A stretch of DNA of 41,774 nucleotides from an uncultured Bacteroidales bacterium (GTDB lineage Bacteria; Bacteroidota; Bacteroidia; Bacteroidales; F082), in contig CALBNP010000097.1 in the NCBI GenBank assembly GCA_937896505.1, positions 1 to 41,774 on the forward strand, read 5' to 3'. Position 1 is the stretch's first letter. The number at the start of each line of letters is the position of its first letter. Made by a program: the position numbers and the translations under genes. The notes beneath the pieces were generated by a model. It was given only the letters and a program-made list of their open reading frames with translations, did not search any database and was not told the DNA's origin. Of the stretch, positions 6,450-16,900 are shown piece after piece.

Positions 6450-7760
6450 ATGAAACTCTCCATTTTAGTTCCTAAGCAGACCAATAGGTTGCATTACATT
6501 TTCGACTTGATGTTCAATGATTTGTTGGGCATTGAGTATGAGCTGTTTACTGATGCTGAAGGTTTCGCTTTGGCAGAAGGTGCCAAGCTGAATTACGGCA
6601 AGGAACGCGTCGGCGACGAGCCATTCGTGAAGTCTTCGAACTTGCTCTTCGAACGCAATGTGCACCTGCAAGATGTCGGTTCGGTGACTTACGATGGCTT
6701 GCAATGCCCATTTCCCGTCTATGGCAAGGACCTGTTGTTTCCTTTCGATGTTTTTGCGGCCTCGTTTTTCCTCGTGTCGCGTTACGAAGAATATCTGCCT
6801 CAGGTGCGCGATGAGTATGACCGTTTCAAGGCCGAGTCGTCGTGGATGTTCGAGAACGGAATGCTGCAAAAACCATTGGTCAACATTTGGGCAAAGATGC
6901 TGGGCGACAAGCTGAAAGCCGTCTATCCCGATTTGAAAATCAAGTCAAGGAAATTCTCGTTTGTCCCGACCTACGACATCGATTCGGCTTGGGCTTACCG
7001 TAATAAAGGCGTCTATCGCACGACAGGTGCTTTTTTCAGGGATTTGCTTTCTGGAAATCACGACGAGATAAAGCATCGGCATCAAGTGCTGAAGGGGAGA
7101 AGCAAAGACCCGTTCGACTCGTTCGACTTCCAATTTGACTTGCAGAAAAAGTTCAAACTGCACCCTATATATTTCGTTCTTTGTGGCGATTACGATACCA
7201 ACGACAAGAATATATCAATTCATAATGAAGACTTTAGGTCGCTCGTCAAACGTATTGGCGACCATGCCGACGTGGGCATCCATCCATCGTTTGCTTCCTA
7301 TCTGGATAGCGAGGCAATGCGTAAGGAAATCGAAAGACTCTCCGAGGTGCTCCATCGTCCATTGACGAAGAGCCGTCAGCATTTCTTGCGCCTCAATCTG
7401 CCTCTCAGCTATCGTAAACTCATCGAGTTGGACATTACCGACGACTACACCATGGGCTTCGCTTCACATGTGGGTTTCCGTGCCGGCATCGCGTATAGTT
7501 TCCTTTTCTACGACCTTGAAAACGATATGGTTAGCAAGTTGGTCATCCATCCTTTTGCTGCCATGGACGGCACGATGCGCGACTATCTCAACCTCGATGC
7601 TGATGCTTCCTTCAAAGTGCTGAAACAACTTGTCGATGAAGTGAAAGCCGTGAAGGGTACTTTTGTCTATCTCACGCATAATGAAACGCTTGGCGGTGAA
7701 AAACGATGGAAAGGATGGCCTGAAATGTATCGCAATTTGCTTGAATACGCGCTCCGATGA
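6450..7760 (+). CDS. Polysaccharide deacetylase family protein (DUF7033-type N-terminus)
   Basis: 436 residues. The C-terminal half carries NodB-like carbohydrate-esterase features: 'FVPTYDIDSAWAY' (about 171-183) supplies the first Asp-Asp motif, 'HADVGIHPSFASY' the metal-binding His segment, and 'FVYLTHNETL' near the end matches the last catalytic motif region. The N-terminal part is the conserved Bacteroidota domain seen ahead of such deacetylases. There is no signal peptide, so it is predicted cytosolic, consistent with acting on a sugar-linked precursor in envelope polysaccharide synthesis. It overlaps the next gene by 4 bases (ATGA), suggesting translational coupling with the GNAT/FemAB-like transferase. 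The substrate is unknown. Confidence 0.8.
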   Translation: MKLSILVPKQTNRLHYIFDLMFNDLLGIEYELFTDAEGFALAEGAKLNYGKERVGDEPFVKSSNLLFERNVHLQDVGSVTYDGLQCPFPVYGKDLLFPFDVFAASFFLVSRYEEYLPQVRDEYDRFKAESSWMFENGMLQKPLVNIWAKMLGDKLKAVYPDLKIKSRKFSFVPTYDIDSAWAYRNKGVYRTTGAFFRDLLSGNHDEIKHRHQVLKGRSKDPFDSFDFQFDLQKKFKLHPIYFVLCGDYDTNDKNISIHNEDFRSLVKRIGDHADVGIHPSFASYLDSEAMRKEIERLSEVLHRPLTKSRQHFLRLNLPLSYRKLIELDITDDYTMGFASHVGFRAGIAYSFLFYDLENDMVSKLVIHPFAAMDGTMRDYLNLDADASFKVLKQLVDEVKAVKGTFVYLTHNETLGGEKRWKGWPEMYRNLLEYALR

Positions 7761-8686
7761 TTCGCTATCTCTCACATAGTGAAATAGATAAGTGTCGATG
7801 GGACGAAACGGTTTCCCAATGCGGAAACATTTATGCCTTTTCGTGGTATCTCGATGTCGTCCATCCCGATTGGTCGGCTCTCGTTGATGGTGATTATGAG
7901 GCAATTATGCCCTTGACGGGCGGAAAGAAATTTGGTGTCGAATATCTATTCCAGCCATTTTTCGTGCAGCAATTGGGCGTGTTTTCAAAACAAGACTTGA
8001 CTCGTGAAGAAATCGGCAATTTCTTGGCTGCCATTCCCGAGAAATTCCGTTTTGCCGAGTTTCGACTTAACGAAGGAAATTGTATTATTGGTGATGCGCA
8101 AGGAATTGAATGTCATAGAAATGTAATCCTTGACTTGAACAAGGATTACGACATGATTCGAAGTGCCTATCACAACAACACCAAACGGAATCTCGCCAAG
8201 GCTGAAAGCAATCGTCTGCAATTGGTTGAAGATGCCGATGCGGCTCAAGTAATTGCATTGTTCCGTAACGATCGAGGTGCCGATTTGTCGAAATGGGGCG
8301 ATAGAGAATATGCAGTATTGCAGCATGTTACAAAAGAGGCTCAACAACGTGGGAATGCTTTCGTAGTCGGTGTGAAAGAGACAGGAAGTGAAGATTTGCT
8401 TTCGGCTGCCATTTTCATGAAAACCGACCATCGCATCACATTCCTGTTTTCGGGGAATAGCGCGCGAGGTAAAGAAAAGCAGGCCATGACTTTCATGCTC
8501 AATCAAGTCATTTGCCAAAACGCATGTCAAGACCTAACTTTCGATTTCGAAGGCTCTGATAACGAACAACTTGCACGCTTCTATCTTGGTTTTGGCGGTC
8601 GTGAGGTGAACTATCCTTCCTTGGTTTTCAACCGTCTTTCCGCATTGGGAAATTTTGCATTGAAATGCTGGAAAAAAGCCAAATAA
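7757..8686 (+). CDS. GNAT/FemAB-like acyltransferase
   Basis: 309 residues resembling the BioF2/FemAB-like acetyltransferase group (two GNAT folds) of Bacteroidota: N-terminal 'IYAFSWYLDVVHPDWSALVDGDYEAIMPL' and C-terminal 'LLSAAIFMKTDHRITFLFSGNS' followed by 'LTFDFEGSDNEQLARFYLGFGG', which matches the acyl-transfer half. It is cytosolic with no signal peptide. The ATGA overlap with the deacetylase implies they act together, plausibly one removing and one adding an acyl group on a cell-surface sugar; that is inference. The last codons run into the upp promoter region. Confidence 0.75.
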   Translation: MIRYLSHSEIDKCRWDETVSQCGNIYAFSWYLDVVHPDWSALVDGDYEAIMPLTGGKKFGVEYLFQPFFVQQLGVFSKQDLTREEIGNFLAAIPEKFRFAEFRLNEGNCIIGDAQGIECHRNVILDLNKDYDMIRSAYHNNTKRNLAKAESNRLQLVEDADAAQVIALFRNDRGADLSKWGDREYAVLQHVTKEAQQRGNAFVVGVKETGSEDLLSAAIFMKTDHRITFLFSGNSARGKEKQAMTFMLNQVICQNACQDLTFDFEGSDNEQLARFYLGFGGREVNYPSLVFNRLSALGNFALKCWKKAK

Positions 8687-8709
8687 GATTTTCTTATAAG
8701 GAAATTTAT

Positions 8710-8717
8710 TACTTTTG
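8710..8717 (+). promoter_or_regulatory. Candidate -7 element for upp (TACTTTTG)
   Basis: TACTTTTG lies 23 bases before the upp ATG, in the only gap of any size in this stretch of the run. The -33 element is unclear. Confidence 0.5.
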
Positions 8718-8740
8718 TGCCAAATTAATTGACATACGTT

Positions 8741-9397
8741 ATGGTACAGGTTCACATCTTCGATAAAACCGACAGCATCTTCAATCAATACTTAGCTGAA
8801 CTTCGCGACGTTTCGGTGCAGCAAGACCGTATGCGTTTCCGTCGCAACCTGGAACGCATTGGAGAAATCATGGGTTACGAAATCAGCAAGACGCTTGAAT
8901 ACGAGACCAAGGAAGTGACAACGCCTTTGGGCATAAAGGAAGTACGTGTCGTCAAGCAGCAACCCGTGGTTGCCACGATTCTAAGGGCGGGCTTGCCATT
9001 CCACACAGGATTGCTTAATGTTTTCGACCAAGCCGATAACGCTTTTGTGGCAGCCTATCGCAAATACGACAAGAACGACGGCTTTGAAATCAAGGTGGAA
9101 TACTATTCGTCGGCCTCGCTTGAAGACCGAGTCCTCATCATTTGCGACCCGATGCTGGCAACTGGCGAGTCGATGGTGAAGACACTCAAGGGCTTGCTTG
9201 AAGAACAGCTACCTTCCCATATCCATATCGCTGTGGCTGTGGCGAGTGCTGAAGGCTTGAATTATGTGCGTCGGGTGATGGCCAGCAAACCCGTAACGCT
9301 TTGGGTCGGCAGTGTTGATGAGGAACTTACTGCTCATGCCTACATCGTTCCCGGTTTGGGCGATGCGGGCGATTTGGCATACGGCGAAAAACGGTAG
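8741..9397 (+). CDS. upp: Uracil phosphoribosyltransferase
   Basis: 218 residues from ATG 8741 (an upstream in-frame TTG at 8729 is less likely). It converts uracil and PRPP to UMP in pyrimidine salvage. The PRPP-binding loop is 'VLIICDPMLATGESMV', the uracil-site region 'WVGSVDEELTAHAYIVPGLGDAGDLAYG' closes the protein as in true Upp enzymes, and 'VVATILRAGLPFHTGLLNVF' matches the family. Length is close to that of other Upp proteins. It is 5 bases ahead of the sodium-dependent transporter, so the two are probably co-transcribed; whether the transporter moves a nucleobase is unknown and not typical for its family. Confidence 0.95.
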   Translation: MVQVHIFDKTDSIFNQYLAELRDVSVQQDRMRFRRNLERIGEIMGYEISKTLEYETKEVTTPLGIKEVRVVKQQPVVATILRAGLPFHTGLLNVFDQADNAFVAAYRKYDKNDGFEIKVEYYSSASLEDRVLIICDPMLATGESMVKTLKGLLEEQLPSHIHIAVAVASAEGLNYVRRVMASKPVTLWVGSVDEELTAHAYIVPGLGDAGDLAYGEKR

Positions 9398-9402
9398 GCA
9401 CT

Positions 9403-10755
9403 ATGGCGATACAGAACAAACAACGTGACGGTTTCAACTCGAAATTAGGTGTCGTTGCAGCGGCGGCAGGCTCTGCCATCGGATTGGGCAACATCTATCG
9501 GTTTCCCTGCGAATTGGGCGAAAATGGCGGTGCGGCTTTCCTGCTGGTCTATTTGGGAATAGTGATCGTTTTGGGCGTGCCAGTCATGCTCTCCGAGCTT
9601 GTTATTGGGCGACGCTCGCAACGCAATGCAGTGGGCGCTTTCAAGAAGTTGGCTCCCAAAACGGCTTGGCCTATAGTGGGTTACATAGGAGTGCTTTGCG
9701 GACTGCTCATTTTTGCTTTCTATTCAACCGTTGCTGGATGGACTTTGGAATATATCGTCAAAGCGTTGACAAATAGCTTCAAAGGAAAAGATTTGGCGGC
9801 CATCGAACAAGATTTTTCAAATTTCCAAAATGAGGGTTGGCGCAATGTCATGTGGCAATGTGTCTTCATTTTCATCACGGGTTTTGTTGTCTATAAAGGA
9901 ATCCAAAATGGTATCGAGAAATATTCAAAGGTGCTGATGCCTCTGCTCTTGTTCATTCTCATTGTCTTGGGTGTGCGTTCGATGTTGCTTCCGGGTGCGG
10001 AAAAAGGTTTGGCTTTCCTCTTTAAGCCTGATTTTTCGAAGATTACTGGCGGAGTGCTCATCAGTGCACTGGGGCAGGTATTCTTCTCGCTCAGTGTTGG
10101 AATGGGTACCCTCATCACTTATGGCTCCTACATTAAGAAAAGCGACAATATGACCTCAACCGCCTTCATGGTAACACTTTCCGACACTTTAGTCGCGGTT
10201 TTGGCGGGCATTGTCATTTTTCCGGCAGCCTTTTCGTTTGGCATTCACCCCGAAGCTGGCATGGGACTCGTTTTCAATACCTTGCCTATGATTTTCAACC
10301 AGATGACAGGCGGCTATATCTTCTGCCTCATTTTCTTCTTGTTGCTGGCCATTGCAGCGCTAACCTCTACGATTTCGTTGCTTGAAGTGCCGGTTGCTTT
10401 TCTTTCTGAAGAGTTTCACCTCAAGCGTCACACGGCAACAGTGTTGGCATGTGCCTTGACTATGTTGCTCGGCTTGTTCGCCTCGCTGAGCCTACAGCAA
10501 GACTCACCGTTGGTTGTTGGAGGAATGAAGGTGTTTGATGGCCTTGACCTCATCACTTCAAAAGTGCTCCTGCCACTTGGTGGCATGCTAATCGTCATCT
10601 TTGTGGGTTGGAAGTTGGGCAAGACGAAGTTTTTCGAAGAAATCACCAACGAGGGGACAATCAAGGCAAGGTTGAAAAAACTCATTTTCTTTATAATCAG
10701 GTATGTAGCTCCATTGGCTATCGCTGTGATTTTCATTTCTGGTTTGCTAATGTAA
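9403..10755 (+). CDS. Sodium-dependent transporter, neurotransmitter:sodium symporter (NSS) family
   Basis: 450 residues with about 11-12 hydrophobic helices. TM1 has the family hallmark 'LGVVAAAAGSAIGLGNIYRFPCELGENGGAAFLLVY' with the unwound GxAxGLGNxWRFP-type sodium/substrate site (here GLGNIYRFP). Bacterial NSS proteins of LeuT/MhsT type take up amino acids with sodium, so an amino-acid or tryptophan-like substrate is the best guess. It starts 5 bases after upp and ends 6 bases before the HHH gene. Confidence 0.9.
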   Translation: MAIQNKQRDGFNSKLGVVAAAAGSAIGLGNIYRFPCELGENGGAAFLLVYLGIVIVLGVPVMLSELVIGRRSQRNAVGAFKKLAPKTAWPIVGYIGVLCGLLIFAFYSTVAGWTLEYIVKALTNSFKGKDLAAIEQDFSNFQNEGWRNVMWQCVFIFITGFVVYKGIQNGIEKYSKVLMPLLLFILIVLGVRSMLLPGAEKGLAFLFKPDFSKITGGVLISALGQVFFSLSVGMGTLITYGSYIKKSDNMTSTAFMVTLSDTLVAVLAGIVIFPAAFSFGIHPEAGMGLVFNTLPMIFNQMTGGYIFCLIFFLLLAIAALTSTISLLEVPVAFLSEEFHLKRHTATVLACALTMLLGLFASLSLQQDSPLVVGGMKVFDGLDLITSKVLLPLGGMLIVIFVGWKLGKTKFFEEITNEGTIKARLKKLIFFIIRYVAPLAIAVIFISGLLM

Positions 10756-10761
10756 TGACCT

Positions 10762-11679
10762 ATGGATTGGTTACGCAGGCTTCTTTCGTTTTCAAAAGGT
10801 GAACGCATTGCAGTGTTCACGATTCTATCCGTGATTTTGGTGCTGCTCGTGCTTTGCATAGTCCGACCCTTTAAGCCTGCGCAAAACGAAATTGTCCTGC
10901 ACGATTTAGACTCGCTCCTGATGATGCGTGAAGCGGCTTTGAAGGAATTGCAAATGAATGAAAACGAAAAAGTTACGCAAGTTAATGAATTGAATCCTTT
11001 CCCATTTAATCCCAATACGATGACGGAAGAGGAAGGCTTGAAAATGGGCCTCACCGACCGTCAGGTTCGCAATATCATCAACTATCGCGAGAGCGGCGGC
11101 CATTTCTATTCGAAGAAAGACTTGGGGCGACTTTACACCATCAGCGAGTCGGATTTTGAGCAACTTGAGCCTTTTATCGTGCTGCCCGTCGTTAGCCGTG
11201 AGACGAGAACTGGCCGCGAACAAGCCAAGTCGAAGGAAATGAAGAATGGCACCGAAACCGAAAAGACTGTAAAAAGGGAAATCCCGATTGTTGATGTCAA
11301 TGTGGTTGATTCGGCCACGCTTGTGGAACTGCCACAACTTGGTTCATATACCGCTGGACGCATCATTTCGTATCGTGAAAAACTGGGCGGATTCATCAGT
11401 TTGGAGCAGCTTCGCGAAGTGAAAGGTATCGATTCGGCCCGTTACGAAGCGATATTCCCTTATTTGAGATTGGAAAGTGTTGAAATAAAGCAACTTGATG
11501 TGAATCATTCCGATTTTAAGACGCTTGTCAACCATCCATATTTGAACTATAATCAAGTGAAAACCATAGTCAACCATCGCGAGAAAAAGGGCATGATTAA
11601 GAATTGGACACAACTGCAAACGGTTGTGGGGGAGAAGGAACCTATTAATCCGCTGGTTGAAAGATATTTGAAGTATTGA
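10762..11679 (+). CDS. Membrane-anchored helix-hairpin-helix protein (ComEA-like, three repeats)
   Basis: 305 residues. One transmembrane helix near the N-terminus (about 17-36, 'AVFTILSVILVLLVLCIV') follows a short cytosolic segment, so the rest faces the periplasm. Three helix-hairpin-helix units are visible: 'NPNTMTEEEGLKMGLTDRQV...' (about 75-135), 'DVNVVDSATLVELPQLGSYT...' (about 178-238) and 'DVNHSDFKTLVNHPYLNYNQ...' (about 245-303). This architecture is the Bacteroidota version of ComEA-type DNA-binding proteins that hold incoming DNA during uptake; no other competence genes are in the window. The stop overlaps the region just before the next gene's ATG. Confidence 0.85.
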   Translation: MDWLRRLLSFSKGERIAVFTILSVILVLLVLCIVRPFKPAQNEIVLHDLDSLLMMREAALKELQMNENEKVTQVNELNPFPFNPNTMTEEEGLKMGLTDRQVRNIINYRESGGHFYSKKDLGRLYTISESDFEQLEPFIVLPVVSRETRTGREQAKSKEMKNGTETEKTVKREIPIVDVNVVDSATLVELPQLGSYTAGRIISYREKLGGFISLEQLREVKGIDSARYEAIFPYLRLESVEIKQLDVNHSDFKTLVNHPYLNYNQVKTIVNHREKKGMIKNWTQLQTVVGEKEPINPLVERYLKY

Positions 11680-11684
11680 TAAAA

Positions 11685-12950
11685 ATGAAAAAGACACTTG
11701 CCATATTATTTTTGATTGTTTTGTTCGTGCTTCCATCGCGAGCGGCCTATCTGCTGATCCCGATGGACAACACGCAGACGAATCATCTGAAGGCATACGG
11801 TGTGGCCTATTGGGTGCTGCAGCGTGAGGTAGAAATCAGTTGGCTGCTGAACTACAAAGGCGGCTCATATCTGATTCCGTACCATGAAATGTTTGAGCGC
11901 GAATGCAAGATGCGCAATGTGTCGTATCAAGTCATCGCTGATGCGCAAGCCGATGCCATCTTGGCCGAAATCGCCGACCCTGGCGTCAACATGGACGAAA
12001 TGAAGTTGCAGAAGGTGCCGCGCGTTGCTGTGTATGCACCGAAGAACAACTTGCCTTGGGACGATGCCGTCACCTTGGTGCTCACCTATGCCGAAATACC
12101 ATACGATGTGGTTTATGACGACGAAGTGCTGCAAGGCGTTTTGCCTACTTACGATTGGCTTCATCTTCATCATGAGGATTTTACGGGGCAATACGGAAAG
12201 TTCTGGGCGCGCTACCGCAACTATCCTTGGTATCAAGAAGATGTGGCTTTGCAGGAAGCAACTGCAAAGCGTTGGGGCTTCACTAAGGTGTCACAACTGA
12301 AGTTGGCCGTGGCCAAGAAGATTCGCGAGTTTGTGGCAGGCGGCGGCTATATGTTCGCCATGTGCTCGGCTCCCGATAGTTTCGATGTGGCTTTGGCAGC
12401 CGATGGACTCGACATTTGCGACTATATGTTCGACGGCGACCCCATCCACGCTGGCGACCCAAAACGCCTCAACTATGATAACTGCTTCGCATTCACCGAT
12501 TTTTCGGTCTCGACTAATCCACAGGAATATGAAATCTCTAATATCGATGTGACGCAAAGCCGCAGCCATTCTGTCAAAGAGGAAAACGACTATTTCCTGC
12601 TTTTCGACTTCTCGGCCAAGTGGGACCCTGTGCCAACCATGCTCACGCAGTGTCACGAGCGGCTGATAAAAGGTTTCATGGGGCAAAGCACCGCATTCGA
12701 CAAAAGGTATGTGAAGCCGTCGGTCGTGGTGTTGGGCGACAATGCCGCCTTTGGCGAAGACCGTTACATCCACGGCAACTTTGGCAATGGATTTTGGACT
12801 TTCCTCGGTGGCCACGACCCAGAAGATTACCGTCACATTGTCGGTGATCCGCCCACCGAGCTCGACATGTATCCCGACTCGTCAGGTTATCGCCTGATAC
12901 TGAACAATATTTTGTTTCCTGCGGCTAAGAAAAAGGAACAGAAGACGTGA
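11685..12950 (+). CDS. Conserved exported protein, GATase1-like (mis-named 'asparagine synthetase B' in some annotations)
   Basis: 421 residues from ATG 11685 (a TTG at 11676 is possible). A signal peptide is clear: MKKTLAILFLIVLFVLPSRA, cleaved near residue 20. I recognise it as a conserved Bacteroidota exported protein whose relatives have carried an automatic 'asparagine synthetase B' label; nothing of the AsnB glutaminase or synthetase domains is visible. 'FVAGGGYMFAMCSAPDSFDV' with C227 in a turn after a glycine strand resembles the nucleophile elbow of class-I glutamine-amidotransferase-like folds, which is suggestive only. Substrate and role are unknown. It follows the HHH gene directly and precedes the Fic gene by about 30 bases. 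Confidence 0.7.
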   Translation: MKKTLAILFLIVLFVLPSRAAYLLIPMDNTQTNHLKAYGVAYWVLQREVEISWLLNYKGGSYLIPYHEMFERECKMRNVSYQVIADAQADAILAEIADPGVNMDEMKLQKVPRVAVYAPKNNLPWDDAVTLVLTYAEIPYDVVYDDEVLQGVLPTYDWLHLHHEDFTGQYGKFWARYRNYPWYQEDVALQEATAKRWGFTKVSQLKLAVAKKIREFVAGGGYMFAMCSAPDSFDVALAADGLDICDYMFDGDPIHAGDPKRLNYDNCFAFTDFSVSTNPQEYEISNIDVTQSRSHSVKEENDYFLLFDFSAKWDPVPTMLTQCHERLIKGFMGQSTAFDKRYVKPSVVVLGDNAAFGEDRYIHGNFGNGFWTFLGGHDPEDYRHIVGDPPTELDMYPDSSGYRLILNNILFPAAKKKEQKT

Positions 12951-12979
12951 TTTTTTTTATGTCAGGAGAAATATCAAGC

Positions 12980-13879
12980 ATGATGAAGGAGAACGAGACG
13001 AATAAGATATCCATACGTTTTTATAACGACCGCGAAGTCAGGGCTGTGTGGGACGCTGAGAAACAACAGTGGTTTTTCTCGGTACTGGATGTCATTGGAG
13101 CTATTAATCGGCAAGATGACTATGCAAAGAATCGCAACTATTGGAAGTATCTGAAAACGAAACTCAAACGGGAACAACCTGAGTTGGTTAGTGCCACTAA
13201 CCAACTGAAGTTGAGGGCTGCGGATGGCAAAAGATATGCCACCGATACGCTCAATGCTGATGGCGTTGCTCAATTGGCAAGAAGCATCAACAATGTTAGG
13301 GCAATCCAATTCCTTGATTGGCTTACTTATAGCGACAATACCATCGATGGCCAGAGTAGGAAGAAGGCTTACACGCTTTTCGAGAGCAATATGCTGGATT
13401 CCATTCCCGTTGGTACGGTGCAAGGATTGCAACAAATTCACGCCTATCTCTTTGGAGGTTTGTATGATTTCGCAGGACAAATACGGCAAAAAACGATTTG
13501 GAAAGATGGCACTTTGTTTTGCCGAGCCGAATATCTCCATGAGAATCTCAGGAAAATAGAACAGATGCCGGAAAATACTTTCGATGAAATCATGGATAAA
13601 TATGTGGAGATGAATGTGGCGCATCCATTCATGGAGGGCAATGGGCGCAGCACCCGTATCTGGCTTGACTTGATTCTCAAAAAGAATCTGAAACAGTGTG
13701 TGGACTGGAGCCGAATTGACAAGAAAGACTATCTTGCCGCCATGAAGGCAAGTACAACCAATGCACAACCCATTAAGAACTTGATTCAAAATGCTTTGAC
13801 TGACGACATCAATAGTCGCGAGATATTTATGAAAGGCATTGATTATTCGTATTATTACGAGCAGGCTGATGAAGAATGA
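12980..13879 (+). CDS. fic: Bro-N/Fic protein, predicted AMP-transferase
   Basis: 299 residues from ATG 12980, preceded by AGGAG at about 12 bases; ATG 12959 or 12983 are alternatives. Residues about 10-110 (SIRFYNDREVRAVWD...) are a Bro-N-like domain often fused to Fic in Bacteroidota. The Fic core motif HPFMEGNGRSTR spans 215-226 with catalytic His215 and the complete HPFx(D/E)GNGRxxR pattern, so activity is expected: transfer of AMP (or another phosphate-containing group) to a protein target. The C-terminus has S290-YYY-E294-Q, resembling the class III inhibitory motif (S/T)xxxE(G/N) but with Gln in the last place. No separate antitoxin-like gene is adjacent. It is the last gene of the plus-strand run. 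Confidence 0.9.
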   Translation: MMKENETNKISIRFYNDREVRAVWDAEKQQWFFSVLDVIGAINRQDDYAKNRNYWKYLKTKLKREQPELVSATNQLKLRAADGKRYATDTLNADGVAQLARSINNVRAIQFLDWLTYSDNTIDGQSRKKAYTLFESNMLDSIPVGTVQGLQQIHAYLFGGLYDFAGQIRQKTIWKDGTLFCRAEYLHENLRKIEQMPENTFDEIMDKYVEMNVAHPFMEGNGRSTRIWLDLILKKNLKQCVDWSRIDKKDYLAAMKASTTNAQPIKNLIQNALTDDINSREIFMKGIDYSYYYEQADEE

Positions 13880-13926
13880 AATGCGACTTAGATTCTTGCT
13901 AACACAAAAATCTATTGAAATTTATG

Positions 13927-13957
13927 TTGGTCACTATTGATTAAATTCCTATTTTTG
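13927..13957 (+). promoter_or_regulatory. Promoter for first C10 peptidase
   Basis: TTG (13927-13929), 20 bases, then TATTTTTG (13950-13957), in the 112-base gap after fic. The ATG is 35 bases downstream. Confidence 0.6.
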
Positions 13958-13991
13958 ACCCCTAATTAAGAAAACATCAAACTTATAACCT

Positions 13992-16900
13992 ATGAAAAGA
14001 CATTTACTCTTCTTGACCATCGCCCTTTTGGGTGTGGGCATAGCTCAGGCAAAACCTATCGATGTTGCTAAAGCTCAACATCTTGCATTAAGTTTTGCAA
14101 AACATCATTCTGGATTTTCAAGGTCGGCTGACGAAGCCGTCTTGTCGTTTACGCTTCACGGTACCAACGGCATGGCAACAATGTATGCTTTCAATGTTGA
14201 CAACGGTTTTGTCATCGTTGCTGCCGATGATTGCGTTCGTCCTGTCTTGGGTTATTCCAACGAAGGTCGCTTCGACATCAACAATGCATCTGATGGCTTG
14301 CTTTACATGCTTGATGAACTTTCGCAAAGCGTCGCTTCGGCAATCTCAAGAGGCCAGAAGCCTTCAAATGACGTTGCAATCCAATGGGAAAATCTTGAAA
14401 AAAATGGTACCATGAATTCACATCGTGGAGTGTCTGTCGTGGAACCTCTTATCAAAACGAAATGGAACCAAGACTCACCTTATAATATGTATGTGCCTTC
14501 GGGTTGCCCAACGGGCTGCGTTGCTACCGCCATGGCTCAAGTGATGAAGTATTGGGAATGGCCTTTGAAAGGCACAGGCGAGCATAGCTATGTTTGTCCT
14601 CCCTATGGTGAACAATATGCCAATTTCGGAGAAACGACCTACGACTGGGCCAACATGACCTTGACTTACGGCAACCAATCGACTACCGAAGAACGTGAGG
14701 CTGTGGCCGTCTTGATGCGTCATTGCGGCGTGGCCGTGGATATGATGTATGAGACAGATGGCAGTGGTGCCTATTCAGGTGATGTGCCAGCGGCAGTGAG
14801 TAACTATTTCTCATATTCTGAACACACTACCTATATTCCGCGTAGCCATACTCCTGAAGATTGGGCTTTACTGTTGAAGTCAAACCTTAACCAGAATATT
14901 CCTATCTATTATTCTGGCCAAAGCACATCGGGTGGCCATGCTTTTGTCTGCGATGGATATGATGAAGATGGTCTCTTCCATTTCAATTTTGGTTGGGGCG
15001 GAGCTTCGAATTCCTTCATTGATATTGAGACTGAAAATTTTGAATATTCTGGATCACAGGCTGTTGTGTATGATTTCGTCCCTGATTATCTCTATGTCCA
15101 AATGGCAAGTGCTCCCGAATCGTTCCAGGTTGATATTGATGGCGATGTGTCGCTCGTCGGTCATCTCAGCTGGGTGAATCCAACAGAAACCGTCACTGGC
15201 GAGCCGATGACCGAGTTCGACAAGATTCTGGTTCGCCGCAACGGAAAGATTGTAGCTGAATTGAATGGTACGCCCGGTCAAGCCATGACTTACGATGACG
15301 AAGTACCTTTCTTCGACCAATTTGACTATAGCGTTTGCGCTGTCAAGAACGAGCTTTATGGTCGTGAAGCGCAGGTTTCTGCAGTATTCGGTCCCTATTG
15401 CGAGTGGACGGTTCTCATGACTTCGTCGGATTTCCGTGGCTGGCGCGGTGGTGGTATCACGGTGCAGAATGCTGCTGGCACTTACATTGATTTCCTGACC
15501 ACAACGACTTCGTCGGCACAAATGCAACATTTCCAAATGGCTTTGGGTAACAACAATCTCTATTGGAGCGAACCTGAAACCTCAATCGCCAGCCTCTCGT
15601 TTAAGGTTAAAGATGCTCAAAATCAAGTGGTTTATGAATATAGCGGTCCGTCGTCGGGCTTGGAAGCTGGTCTGCTTCGCACACTCAACAACAGCTGCGG
15701 CAACACAAACGCCTGCGAAGCTCCTTTCAATTTGAAAGCTTCCGTCGATCCTGAAAATTATAGGGATGTTCACCTTGTTTGGGAATCGAACCACCAGCCG
15801 GAGTTTGGCTATTGCATCTATCGCGACGGCTATCTCTTCAACATGTCGCACGAAACGGAATATGTGGATTATGACACCGAAATTGGAGGTCACAGCTATT
15901 ATGTAACCTCCCTTTGCACCGGTGGTGAAACCGAAAATTCAAATGAGTATAGTGTCACTGCTGGCGAAAGTTGTGATGCTCCTTTGGACCTGTATTACCA
16001 ATATCTCTCGTCGGGTAAGGTGCAGATTCATTGGGCCAAGCCCGACAATGAGAATGTGATAGGCTATACGGTTTGGCGTAAGACCTTAGACACTCCTTAC
16101 AAGCGTGTAAAACTTTGTACCACTAATAATTATAAGGATAATTCGGCTATTGAAGGTGAAGTGTATCACTATGCGGTGACAGCTACCTATGAAGTGCCTG
16201 AATCCTGCACGTCGGGTTATGCCAACGATATTTTCGTTCCTGAGCAGTTCTTCCTCCTTGTGGATTGGAGCACGCAAATCGGTTCGTTGGTTGTCAGTGA
16301 CGACGATGATGTTGCAACATTGACGTGGCAGCCGGTATTTGGTGTTGCTACCTACAGCATCCTTCGTGACGGACAAGAAATCGCCACCACCGATTATGCT
16401 TGCCGCTATGTGGATGAAAACGTGACAGTAGGGGAGACGTATTGCTACCAGATTGTGGCCAACGGCAATGCAACCAACGAGTATTGCGTGACGATAGGAG
16501 AAATGTCATGCCCCGAACCTACCAACTTGGCCGGTGTGGTTGAAGGTAACACTGCTCATATTTCGTGGACGGCACCTGCTGATGGCGAGCCGAATTATTA
16601 TAAGTTGACACGCATCAACCATGCTGCCGGAGATGTTGCGGATGAGTTTGAAACGACTGTAACCCATTTTGATGATGCAGAACTTCCTGTAGAAGGCATC
16701 GACCGTAGCTATAAGGTGCAGGCTGTTTACGACAATTGCGAATCGGAATATGCCTTAGCCGCTGATGGACAGGACTTTGTGCGTTTGGCCAATATAGGGG
16801 TCAATGAAATGGGTAACGCTTTCAAGGTTTATCCTAACCCGACCGATGGCCAGATTGTGGTGGAAACGAAAGCCGCTCAAGTGGCAATTTACAACATGAT

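Noticed and set aside
5506..6484. Two minus-strand frames (261 and 213 codons) rich in STPTFS and YTVIFNL repeats
   Set aside because: They exist only because the 21-bp repeat of the plus-strand gene has no stop in those frames; no start context or domain.
11685..12950. Calling this gene a true asparagine synthetase
   Set aside because: It has a signal peptide and no AsnB domains; the name comes from a habit in databases rather than from the sequence.
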